Of a DNA stretch of 12,446 nucleotides, positions 1 through 6,709 are shown one piece after another (within the stretch, counting starts at the first letter, position 1; every line of letters begins with the position of its first letter). Position numbers and translations under genes: made by a program. The DNA is taken from assembly GCA_002403115.1 (NCBI GenBank), contig DHHE01000045.1, positions 1-12,446 on the forward strand, given 5' to 3'. Below the pieces are notes generated by a model, which saw nothing but the letters and a program-made list of their open reading frames with translations, made no database searches and was not told where the DNA came from. Origin of the DNA: a bacterium UBP2_UBA4780. GTDB lineage: Bacteria; Edwardsbacteria; AC1; EtOH8.

Positions 1-695
1 TGCTGCACCTGGGAACCGGGCTGGCGGCTGCCGCGGCCGGGCTGGCCGCCGTCGTCCTGGCCAAGCCCCACGTCATCGGAAGGATCCAGGGCTTCTATCT
101 GGGCCTGACCAGGCCGGACCTGCTCCAGGAGCTGGCCGCCGGGGCCTCGGGTCACCTCAGGAACACCATGGTGCACACCCACCAGGCGCTGGTGGCGGTG
201 GGGTCGGGCGGGATCTTCGGGGTGGGGCTGGGGCAGAGCAAGCAGAAGCTGATGTTCATTTCGGAGCCCCACACCGACTTCGTGTTCTCCATAATCGCCG
301 AGGAAGGGGGGCTGCTGGCGGCCGGAGGGGTGTTGCTGGTCTTCCTGTTCATAATGTGGCGGGGCCTGCGCATAGCCGGCCAGCTTCCGGACAGCTTCGA
401 CCGTTTCGCGGCCCTGGGCCTGACCCTGAGCCTCTTCGTCTACTCGGCCATCAACATCATGGTCAATCTCGGGCTTTTTCCCATAACCGGACTGCCCCTG
501 CCGTTCCTGAGCTACGGGGGGTCGGCCCTGGCGGTCAACGCCGCCTCGGTGGGGCTGATACTGAACATTTCCAGGCACCGCGGCGAAAAGTCGATAGACA
601 GCTTCACCAGGAAACGCTATGAGAGCAACCATAGCCGGTGGCGGGACGGGAGGGCATCTCTACCCCGGGCTGGCGGTGGCCGCCGCCCTAGGTGA
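1..695 (+). CDS. ftsW: FtsW, septal peptidoglycan glycosyltransferase (3' part, 5' end outside window)
   Basis: SEDS-family integral membrane enzyme that polymerises lipid II into septal glycan with a partner class B PBP. The frame is open from the left edge (first full codon at position 3), giving about 230 residues, the C-terminal part of the usual 370-400. Family hallmarks are visible: HQALVAVGSGGIFGVGLGQS, then SEPHTDFVFSIIAEEGGLL, and near the end FPITGLPLPFLSYGGSALA. Several hydrophobic stretches are transmembrane helices. RodA shares these motifs; the choice of FtsW rests mainly on its place just before murG in a dcw cluster. The frame does not stop after the last helix (ending ILNIS) but continues as a basic, Arg-rich tail, the last ~25 codons of which overlap murG by 77 nt in another frame. 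Confidence 0.93.
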   Translation, partial: LHLGTGLAAAAAGLAAVVLAKPHVIGRIQGFYLGLTRPDLLQELAAGASGHLRNTMVHTHQALVAVGSGGIFGVGLGQSKQKLMFISEPHTDFVFSIIAEEGGLLAAGGVLLVFLFIMWRGLRIAGQLPDSFDRFAALGLTLSLFVYSAINIMVNLGLFPITGLPLPFLSYGGSALAVNAASVGLILNISRHRGEKSIDSFTRKRYESNHSRWRDGRASLPRAGGGRRPR

Positions 696-1728
696 GATCG
701 AGCCCGACTGCCGGATAAGCTTCATCGGCACCAGGCGGGGTCTGGAGGCCAGGGTGGTCCCGGCCCAAGGGTTTCCGCTGGATTTCATATCCATCGGGGG
801 TTTTCTGGGAAAGGGCCCGGCCGACAGGATCAGGTTCCCGTTCCAGATGGCTCTTTCCACGATGCAGTCGATCAGGCACCTGAGGCGGAGGAAACCGGAG
901 GCGGTGCTGGGGACCGGGGGCTACGTCTGCGCGCCGCCGGTGCTGGCCGCCAGGCTGCTGGGCATCCCGGCCTACCTGCTGGCCCTGGACGCCATGCCCA
1001 GCAAGGCGGTCAGGATGCTGGCCCGGCATGCCCGGAGGGTTTTCGCCGGTTTTCCCGAGTGCGCCGATCATATCGGTCAGCCGGAAAAGGTGGTTTACAC
1101 CGGCAATCCCCTGAGGGGCGACCTCAACCGCCACTCCAGGGAGGAGGGCCTCGGCGAGTTCGGGCTGGACCCCGGGAAAAAAACCATCCTGGTGTACGGC
1201 GGGAGCCAGGGCGCCCACAGTATAAACCTGAACGTGGCCGGGGCCATTTCCGCCCAGGGCGACAAGTGGAGCGGAATTCAATTCATCTTCCAGACGGGGA
1301 AACAGGACTATGACCTTGTTCGAGACAAAGTGGCTGGAGCACCGGCAAGGGCGATAGTGATGCCGTACATCGAGAAGATGTCCCTGGCTTTCGCCGCCAG
1401 CGACCTGGTGATATCCCGGTCGGGATCGACCGTCTCCGAGATACTGGCCTGCGGGCTGCCCTCGATACTGGTCCCCTACCCCCACGCCGCCAGCAACCAC
1501 CAGGAGCACAACGCCAGGAGCCTGGAGAGGAGGGGGGCGGCATCTGTGCTACTCGAAAAAGACCTGAATGTAAACAAGCTGGCTGATTTAGTAGACGAGC
1601 TCATTACAGATTCAAACAGGTTTTTAGGTATGAAGTCAGCAACGGCCGGCATGGCTAAGCCCAAGGCCGCTACAGAGATCGCCCTTGAGATAGTGCGTCT
1701 TATGCGTCAGGAGCAATATGATAAATAA
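619..1728 (+). CDS. murG: MurG, lipid II synthase (UDP-GlcNAc transferase)
   Basis: Peripheral inner-membrane GT-B glycosyltransferase (family GT28) that transfers GlcNAc from UDP-GlcNAc to lipid I, forming lipid II for FtsW. It has 369 residues, a normal family length. The start is fixed by the N-terminal glycine loop GGGTGGHLYPGLA at residues 7-19. The second loop, GGSQG, is at 194-198. The donor-site region SRSGSTVSE (266-274) is followed by a PYPHAASNHQEHNA stretch (286-299). A weak AGGAAA lies 4 nt before the ATG. Odd points: the segment that usually reads E-Q-N before the inter-domain region is LALDAMPSKA (120-130). From about codon 308 on, codon use turns AT-rich (GC 68% at 1441-1500, 42% at 1561-1620), so the C-terminal ~60 residues seem to have a different origin from the rest. 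The stop overlaps the next gene by 11 nt. Confidence 0.97.
   Translation: MRATIAGGGTGGHLYPGLAVAAALGEIEPDCRISFIGTRRGLEARVVPAQGFPLDFISIGGFLGKGPADRIRFPFQMALSTMQSIRHLRRRKPEAVLGTGGYVCAPPVLAARLLGIPAYLLALDAMPSKAVRMLARHARRVFAGFPECADHIGQPEKVVYTGNPLRGDLNRHSREEGLGEFGLDPGKKTILVYGGSQGAHSINLNVAGAISAQGDKWSGIQFIFQTGKQDYDLVRDKVAGAPARAIVMPYIEKMSLAFAASDLVISRSGSTVSEILACGLPSILVPYPHAASNHQEHNARSLERRGAASVLLEKDLNVNKLADLVDELITDSNRFLGMKSATAGMAKPKAATEIALEIVRLMRQEQYDK
1709..1713 (+). promoter_or_regulatory. Shine-Dalgarno of the DUF3857-like gene, inside murG
   Basis: AGGAG lies 4 nt before the ATG at 1718, within the last codons of murG. With the 11-nt overlap of the two reading frames this supports the chosen start and translational coupling to murG. 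Confidence 0.7.
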
Positions 1729-3673
1729 ATTCATTATTTTTGTAATAATAAGCATGCAGGTTGTTTGTGTAAAACAATCTACAGCGGCGAAGTTCCCTTC
1801 AGACCAAAAGAAAACGAAGGAAAGCATTGGATTCGTCCAAGATATTGATATCCTTCTGAAGAAAAGCATTCTGGATTCGATTGTATTCTCAAAAGACGCG
1901 GTAGCTTTATCCTTGTTAGACATTTTGATGATAGAAGTGGCTCATGACGGACAAACCAAAAAAACACACCGATCTGTTGTAAAAGTGATTGGTCAAAAAG
2001 GAAAGGACATCGTAACCCCGAATATCATATACAACAAGGGGCGCCAGGTAGTAAAGATACAACATGCAAAAGTAATAAATCAGGATAATTCCGTTACATA
2101 CTTCACTGACAAAAAAATCGAACAAGATGCCATCGTTCAAAATGACATGTTTGTGGACATTAGATACATTAAGCTGCTTCCGCCCAAGTTAGATATTGGG
2201 TCAATAATTGATTATCAATACGAAGTTAGGGAAAAGAAACCATTAATCCCAGGCCACTTCAGCACCGAATGGCTGCCAGCAAAAGGGATACCGTCGATAG
2301 AAAGCGCATTCATTCTGGCGGCGCCCAGAGATATGCCCTTGTATTTTTTCACGCCTGGCGGCACGAAACCAGAACACATTCCTGGAAATCAATGGATATC
2401 GTATTTTTGGAGGCGTATGGCATTGCCTCCAGTTGATATCGAGCCGCAGATGCAATTCGATCGTGAAAAAATGGGATGGGTGGGGATTACCACGATGCAC
2501 GGATGGGACGCGATAACAAGTTGGTACTGGAGATTATTGGAGAGCCGAATGCATAATAAAAAGAGGAGCATGCTTTTAGCTGATAGCCTGGTAAAAAACT
2601 GCACCTCATCTACAGACAGCACGGAAGCAATATTCGACTGGGTTTTGAATAACATCAGATATGTTTCAATTTCGCTGGGGACAGGAGCTTATGAGCCCAG
2701 GACACCTGACGAGGTAATCACGACCAAATATGGGGACTGTAAAGATAAGGCGGTATTGTTACTAGCCATGTTGGGTCATATTGGAGTAAATGCATGCCCG
2801 GTGCTCGTGCGTCCCAAGCCGCTCGGGCCGGTAATTGAGGAAATACCGGGGATATCTGAATTCTCACACATGATTGTCGCCGTAGAGAACGAAGGTGATT
2901 ATATATGGGCAGACGCCACCGCAGAACATTATAAGATAGGCACACTCCCATTGGCCGAACAAGGGACGAGGGCATTGCTCTTTGACAGGGATAAATTCTT
3001 TTTCGTCACATTGCCGCACGCTTCAAAAGAAAACGGAGGATATGAAAGAGAGCCAAGAATTACACGAGGGGAAAACGAATGGACCTTCACCTCAAGAACA
3101 AAGCGATATGGATCTGACGCTAGTGAGTATAGGTCATTTTATGCCCAAATGGGCAAAAGAGATCTTAAGAAGTACATGGAAACCGTTACTGCAGATTTTT
3201 CGCCATTGGCTGAGCTGGACTCCTTTTCCATTAAAGGAGTAGATGAAGACGGGGACACCGTTGTGACCAGTAATTGTTTCAGAATCAAAGATAAGGCAGC
3301 ACAACAAAACGAGTTATTCATTAATCCGGCTATCATGGAGGCAACCAACCTGAGCGAACACTTGAAACTATTCGCAGCGAAGGCCCGCGAGTATGCTCTC
3401 ATTACCGGGACAGCCGGAACGTACAAAGCAGAATATATAGTGTCCCTTCCAAACGGGTATCATGTCATTAATTTACCTGAAGATATGAATATATCAAGTC
3501 CAATATCCTGTTTCGAAGCCAGGTGGCGAAAGGACATTGGTCTTCTAACAGGGAAGATGACGATATCCCATGGTAACGATTGCATAGACAAAAGTTATTA
3601 TAATGATGAAAAGGAATTCATGCAAAAAGTCGTGACGTATCTCAACAGGGACATAATCTTAAAGAAAAAATAA
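1718..3673 (+). CDS. Exported DUF3857/transglutaminase-like domain protein
   Basis: Precursor of 651 residues with a signal peptide (hydrophobic core about residues 5-17, likely cleavage near STAA, 21-24), so the product is probably periplasmic. Residues ~55-220 look like the DUF3857 beta-rich N-terminal domain. They are followed by a transglutaminase-like (papain-fold) core with the triad Cys341 (in KYGDCKDKA), His384 (in FSHMIV) and Asp399 (in YIWADAT), preceded by the usual Y-E-P-R-T-P-D-E-V stretch. The last ~200 residues are an uncharacterised, probably beta-rich domain. The complete triad suggests an active cysteine peptidase, amidase or acyltransferase; the substrate cannot be told from sequence. 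DUF3857/transglutaminase proteins are common in Bacteroidota and relatives but are not a standard dcw member. The gene is AT-rich (about 37% GC in one counted line), unlike its neighbours at about 70%, and probably arrived by transfer. It lies 5 nt before murC and is presumably co-transcribed. Confidence 0.88.
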   Translation: MINKFIIFVIISMQVVCVKQSTAAKFPSDQKKTKESIGFVQDIDILLKKSILDSIVFSKDAVALSLLDILMIEVAHDGQTKKTHRSVVKVIGQKGKDIVTPNIIYNKGRQVVKIQHAKVINQDNSVTYFTDKKIEQDAIVQNDMFVDIRYIKLLPPKLDIGSIIDYQYEVREKKPLIPGHFSTEWLPAKGIPSIESAFILAAPRDMPLYFFTPGGTKPEHIPGNQWISYFWRRMALPPVDIEPQMQFDREKMGWVGITTMHGWDAITSWYWRLLESRMHNKKRSMLLADSLVKNCTSSTDSTEAIFDWVLNNIRYVSISLGTGAYEPRTPDEVITTKYGDCKDKAVLLLAMLGHIGVNACPVLVRPKPLGPVIEEIPGISEFSHMIVAVENEGDYIWADATAEHYKIGTLPLAEQGTRALLFDRDKFFFVTLPHASKENGGYEREPRITRGENEWTFTSRTKRYGSDASEYRSFYAQMGKRDLKKYMETVTADFSPLAELDSFSIKGVDEDGDTVVTSNCFRIKDKAAQQNELFINPAIMEATNLSEHLKLFAAKAREYALITGTAGTYKAEYIVSLPNGYHVINLPEDMNISSPISCFEARWRKDIGLLTGKMTISHGNDCIDKSYYNDEKEFMQKVVTYLNRDIILKKK

Positions 3674-3678
3674 AGTAA

Positions 3679-5040
3679 ATGTTAGGAAGAATAAAACGCC
3701 TGCATTTCGTGGGCATCGGCGGGGTGGGCATGTGCGGCATCGCCGAGCTGCTCCTGAATCAGGGCTACCGGGTCACCGGCTCCGACCTCAGGCTCTCAGA
3801 GGCCACCGAGCGTCTGCGGGCGCTGGGGGCCGAGATAGCCGAGGGCCACCGGGCGGAAAATCTGGGAACGGTGGACGTGGTGGTCACCTCCTCGGCGGTG
3901 CAGGACGAAAACCCCGAGGTGCTGGCCGCCAGGGAGAGGAAGATACCGGTTATCCGGCGGGCCGAGATGCTGGCCGAACTGATGAGGATGAAGCACGGGG
4001 TAGCGGTGGCCGGCACCCACGGCAAGACCACCACCACCTCCATGGTGGGCCAGGTGCTCACCAAGGCCGGGCTGGACCCGACCCTGGTCATCGGCGGCAA
4101 GGTGCGGATGCTGGAGAGCAACGCCAAACTGGGGGCCGGCCCCTATCTGGTGGCCGAGGCCGACGAGTTCGACCGCTCCTTCCTGAGGCTGGCGCCGGTG
4201 ATCGCGGTCATCACCACCATCGAGGCCGAACACCTGGACTGCTATAAGAACCTCAGGGAGATACAAAAGGCGTTCATCGAATTCGCCAACAAGGTCCCGT
4301 TCTGGGGGGCGGTGGTGGCCTGCCTGGACGAGAAGGGGGTTCAGGCCATACTGCCCAGGCTGGAGCGCCGCTGCGTAACCTACGGCCTGTCCACTCAGGC
4401 CCAGCTGAGGGCCGAGGACATCCGCTTCGACGGCATGCGGTCGACCTTTACCGTCCGCAACGGGGGCGGTCCGCTGGGGAAGGTGGAGCTCAGGGTCCCG
4501 GGCCGGCACAACGTCAAGAATGCGCTGGCCGCGGTGGCGGTGGGCCTGGAGATGGAGGTGCCCTTCGCCACCATCGCCGCGGCCCTGGCCGAGTTTTCAG
4601 GCGTCTACCGGCGCTTCGAGATCAAGGGGGAGCGCGAGGGGGTCCTGGTGATCGACGACTACGGCCACCACCCGACCGAGATCGAGGCCACGCTGAAGGC
4701 GGCCAAGGAGGCCTTCGGCCGAAGGGTGATCGCGGTCTTTCAGCCGCACCTTTACACCCGGACCAGGGACTTCCACCGGGAGTTCGGCTCGGCCTTCCAT
4801 CAGGCCGACGTGCTGGTGGTGACAGACGTCTATCCGGCCCGGGAACCGCCACTGCCCGGGGTCAGCGGCGAGCTGATAGCCGGGGCCGCCCGCGAGGCCG
4901 GGCACCGGCAGACCGTATACCTGGCCGACAAGGAGCAGGTGCCGGCCGAGCTCGGGAAGCTGGCCATGAAGGGGGACATCGTCATCACCCTGGGCGCGGG
5001 GGACATCTACAAATACGGGGAGCGCTACCTTAAATCATGA
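3679..5040 (+). CDS. murC: MurC, UDP-N-acetylmuramate--L-alanine ligase
   Basis: Cytoplasmic Mur ligase that uses ATP to join L-Ala to UDP-MurNAc, the first peptide step of peptidoglycan precursors. At 453 residues it is full length. The UDP-binding loop HFVGIGGVGMCGIAE is at 9-23, the ATP P-loop GTHGKTTTT at 112-120 (Lys116), EADEFDRSF at 160-168 and IEAEHLD at 181-187. GRHNVKN follows at 275-281, then DDYGHHPTEI (326-335) and FQPHLYTRTRDF (354-365) in the C-terminal domain. The start is set by the N-terminal loop. There is no clear Shine-Dalgarno, only an A-rich run, and the ATG is 5 nt after the preceding stop, so initiation may depend on re-initiating ribosomes. The first few codons are AT-rich and appear to belong to the imported segment upstream. 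The stop overlaps murB by 4 nt. Confidence 0.97.
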   Translation: MLGRIKRLHFVGIGGVGMCGIAELLLNQGYRVTGSDLRLSEATERLRALGAEIAEGHRAENLGTVDVVVTSSAVQDENPEVLAARERKIPVIRRAEMLAELMRMKHGVAVAGTHGKTTTTSMVGQVLTKAGLDPTLVIGGKVRMLESNAKLGAGPYLVAEADEFDRSFLRLAPVIAVITTIEAEHLDCYKNLREIQKAFIEFANKVPFWGAVVACLDEKGVQAILPRLERRCVTYGLSTQAQLRAEDIRFDGMRSTFTVRNGGGPLGKVELRVPGRHNVKNALAAVAVGLEMEVPFATIAAALAEFSGVYRRFEIKGEREGVLVIDDYGHHPTEIEATLKAAKEAFGRRVIAVFQPHLYTRTRDFHREFGSAFHQADVLVVTDVYPAREPPLPGVSGELIAGAAREAGHRQTVYLADKEQVPAELGKLAMKGDIVITLGAGDIYKYGERYLKS

Positions 5041-5945
5041 GGGATACAGGCGATAAACTCCGCCGCATCGCGGCGGCCGTCCGGGGCCGGTGCCTGTTCG
5101 ACGAGCCGCTGTTCCGGCACACCAGCTTCCGCATCGGGGGGCCGGCCGACCTGCTGGTGGCGCCGGCCGACCCCGACGACCTGCGGACCGCCCTGAAGGC
5201 GCTGGACCGAAAAGTTCCCAGTTACATCATTGGAAACGGATCCAATATCCTGGTCTCGGACAGGGGCATCCGGGGGGCGGTCATTTGGATAGGGAAGGGA
5301 TTCCGGCAGTTCGAGCGCCGCGGCGGTCTGCTGAAACTGGGAGCCGGGCACAGCCTGCCGGGTCTGGTCGACCAATGCCGCGCCCTGGGATTGTCTGGAA
5401 TGGAATGGGCGGCCGGGATACCCGGCAGCCTGGGCGGGGCGTTGGTGATGAACGCCGGCGCCTACGGCGGGCAGATGGCCGACGTGGTGGAAAGCGTCTT
5501 CGGATACCTGCCCTCGGGAAAGCCGGCCGAGCTCAGTGCCCCGGAGATAAAATTCTCCTACCGCCGGGCGCGCTATCCAAGCGGGTTCGTCATCACCGGG
5601 TGCCGGATGAAGCTGGCTTCCGGGAATCCGGCCGCCATCCGCCGGCGGATGGACAAGTGGCTGGGCAAGCGCCGGGCCAACCAACCCCTGTCACTGCCCT
5701 CGGCCGGGTGCATCTTCAAGAACCCGGAGGGCGACTCGGCCCGGAGGCTGATCGGGCTGGCCGGCCTGCGCGGCCGGAGGGTGGGCGGGGCCCAGGTCTC
5801 CGCCAAACACGCCAATTTCATCGTCAACTACGGCGGGGCCCGGGCGGCCGACGTCCGGAAACTGATGGACCAGGTGACGAAGGGGGTGCGCCGGGAGTGC
5901 GGGGTGCAGTTGGCGCCAGAGGTCAAGATGATAGGGGAGTGGTGA
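5037..5945 (+). CDS. murB: MurB, UDP-N-acetylenolpyruvoylglucosamine reductase
   Basis: FAD-dependent reductase that uses NADPH to convert UDP-GlcNAc-enolpyruvate to UDP-MurNAc, the substrate of MurC just upstream. The 302 residues match the shorter type II form. Visible motifs are HTSFRIGGPAD (28-38), IIGNGSNILVSD (64-75) and AGIPGSLGGALVMNAGAYGG (126-145) for FAD binding. SYRRARY (174-180) carries the conserved Tyr-Arg; PSAGCIFKNP (221-230) is the catalytic acid loop, and the terminal Glu295 (LAPEVKMIG) is present. The catalytic-acid position, Ser in the best known MurB enzymes, is Cys225 here. The ATG overlaps the murC stop as ATGA; the nearest purine-rich run (GGGGAG, 5017-5022) is 14 nt away, so coupling from murC is likely. 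Its stop is shared with the ftsQ GTG. Confidence 0.96.
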   Translation: MRDTGDKLRRIAAAVRGRCLFDEPLFRHTSFRIGGPADLLVAPADPDDLRTALKALDRKVPSYIIGNGSNILVSDRGIRGAVIWIGKGFRQFERRGGLLKLGAGHSLPGLVDQCRALGLSGMEWAAGIPGSLGGALVMNAGAYGGQMADVVESVFGYLPSGKPAELSAPEIKFSYRRARYPSGFVITGCRMKLASGNPAAIRRRMDKWLGKRRANQPLSLPSAGCIFKNPEGDSARRLIGLAGLRGRRVGGAQVSAKHANFIVNYGGARAADVRKLMDQVTKGVRRECGVQLAPEVKMIGEW

Positions 5946-6667
5946 GCAGGTACTTCGACAGGAAGTCGGCCGCCCGGGTGCGCCGCCGGGAGCGTAGCCG
6001 GCGTGGCCTGTGGGCGGGCATCTGGACGGCCGCCGTGATCCTGGCCGCCGGGGCGGCGGCGTCGGCCGCCTTGCATTTCAGGCTGCACACCGTCAGGGCC
6101 ATCTCCGTTTCCGGGGAGGAAAGCCTGGCCCCGGACCTGAGGGCGGCCATGGAACCATGCTTGGGCAGGCCGCTTTGGAAAAGCGGGGCGGGCGCGCTGT
6201 CCGAAGGTTTCCGGAGGGACCGGCCGGCGGTGGAGCGCGTCAGGACTGCCGTCCTCCCCTGGGGTGTGGTCCTGGCTGAGATCAAGGTGAGGCGGCCGGT
6301 GGCCCGGGTCGAGCGGGGAGGCCTGGCCGTTGATGCCGAGGGCATGGTCTTCAACCCGCCGGACGGGGGGGGGGATGCCTTGCCGCTGTTGAGGCTGGCC
6401 GGATCGAACGAGACGGGGCGGCGCCGGGCCCTGACCGCCATTCTGACCGCCGGAGAATGCGAGGCCGCCTGGACGATCGACTGCGCGGACCAGGATGACA
6501 TAAAGCTGCACCTGCCGGGCCCGGCGGTGGTCCATCTGGGCAACGGGCGCTTTCCCGGGAAGTGGTCCAGGCTCAGGGAGATCCTCAGGAACCGCGGGGC
6601 GGATCCCGCCCCCTGCATCATCGACCTGAGGTTCCACGGCCAGGCCGTGGTCAGGCGGCAGGCCTGA
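5942..6667 (+). CDS. ftsQ: FtsQ/DivIB, divisome membrane protein
   Basis: Bitopic division protein that links early and late divisome components through its periplasmic domain. I chose the GTG at 5942, which overlaps the murB stop (GTGA) and follows an AGGGGAG run at 5933-5939, giving 241 residues. The open frame runs further upstream but there it is only a shadow of murB. Layout: a short, very basic cytoplasmic tail (1-22), one membrane helix (about 23-46), then a POTRA-like segment starting HTVRAISVSGEE (49-60). The beta domain contains VRTAVLPWGVVLAEIKVRRP (100-119), matching the family pattern of Val, a Trp turn and the arginine-proline before a strand, and GLAVDAEGMVF. The end CIIDLRFHGQAVVR (225-238) is the typical FtsQ C-terminal strand. 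Sequence is divergent, as usual for FtsQ; position between murB and ftsA supports the call. A GTG 12 codons further on is a less likely start. Confidence 0.88.
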   Translation: MSRYFDRKSAARVRRRERSRRGLWAGIWTAAVILAAGAAASAALHFRLHTVRAISVSGEESLAPDLRAAMEPCLGRPLWKSGAGALSEGFRRDRPAVERVRTAVLPWGVVLAEIKVRRPVARVERGGLAVDAEGMVFNPPDGGGDALPLLRLAGSNETGRRRALTAILTAGECEAAWTIDCADQDDIKLHLPGPAVVHLGNGRFPGKWSRLREILRNRGADPAPCIIDLRFHGQAVVRRQA

Positions 6668-6697
6668 TACGGTCCAAGGAAACGGAACCGAGAGAAC

Positions 6698-6703
6698 AAG
6701 GAG
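6698..6703 (+). promoter_or_regulatory. Strong Shine-Dalgarno of ftsA
   Basis: AAGGAG with 6 nt to the ATG at 6710. The 42-nt gap after ftsQ otherwise holds only short purine-rich sequence; I see no promoter or terminator in it. Confidence 0.8.
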
Positions 6704-6709
6704 ATAAAA

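Larger units (their letters stand above)
1545..3697. other. Low-GC segment, probable recombinational import
   Basis: Composition changes sharply at both ends. Hand counts give 41/60 GC at 1441-1500, 25/60 at 1561-1620, 32/60 at 1621-1680, 21/60 at 1681-1740 and 22/60 at 1801-1860, against 42/60 at 4021-4080. The segment begins inside murG near codon 308, covers the whole DUF3857/transglutaminase-like gene, and ends within the first six or so codons of murC (tta, aga, ata, aaa codons, then GC-rich use from about 3697). I see no transposase, terminal repeats, tRNA or leftover GC-rich copy of the murG tail. The pattern fits replacement by homologous or illegitimate recombination rather than simple insertion. 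Boundaries are judged by eye to about 20-30 nt. A chimeric metagenome assembly is the main alternative. Confidence 0.7.

Noticed and set aside
1545..3697. Insertion sequence, integron or phage origin for the low-GC segment
   Set aside because: No transposase or integrase, no terminal inverted or direct repeats, and no tRNA or attachment-like site seen at the ends.
5090..5941. Upstream extension of the ftsQ frame to an ATG at 5090
   Set aside because: This part is an out-of-frame reading of murB with low-complexity Arg/Gly/Pro content; FtsQ-like sequence begins only at the GTG at 5942.
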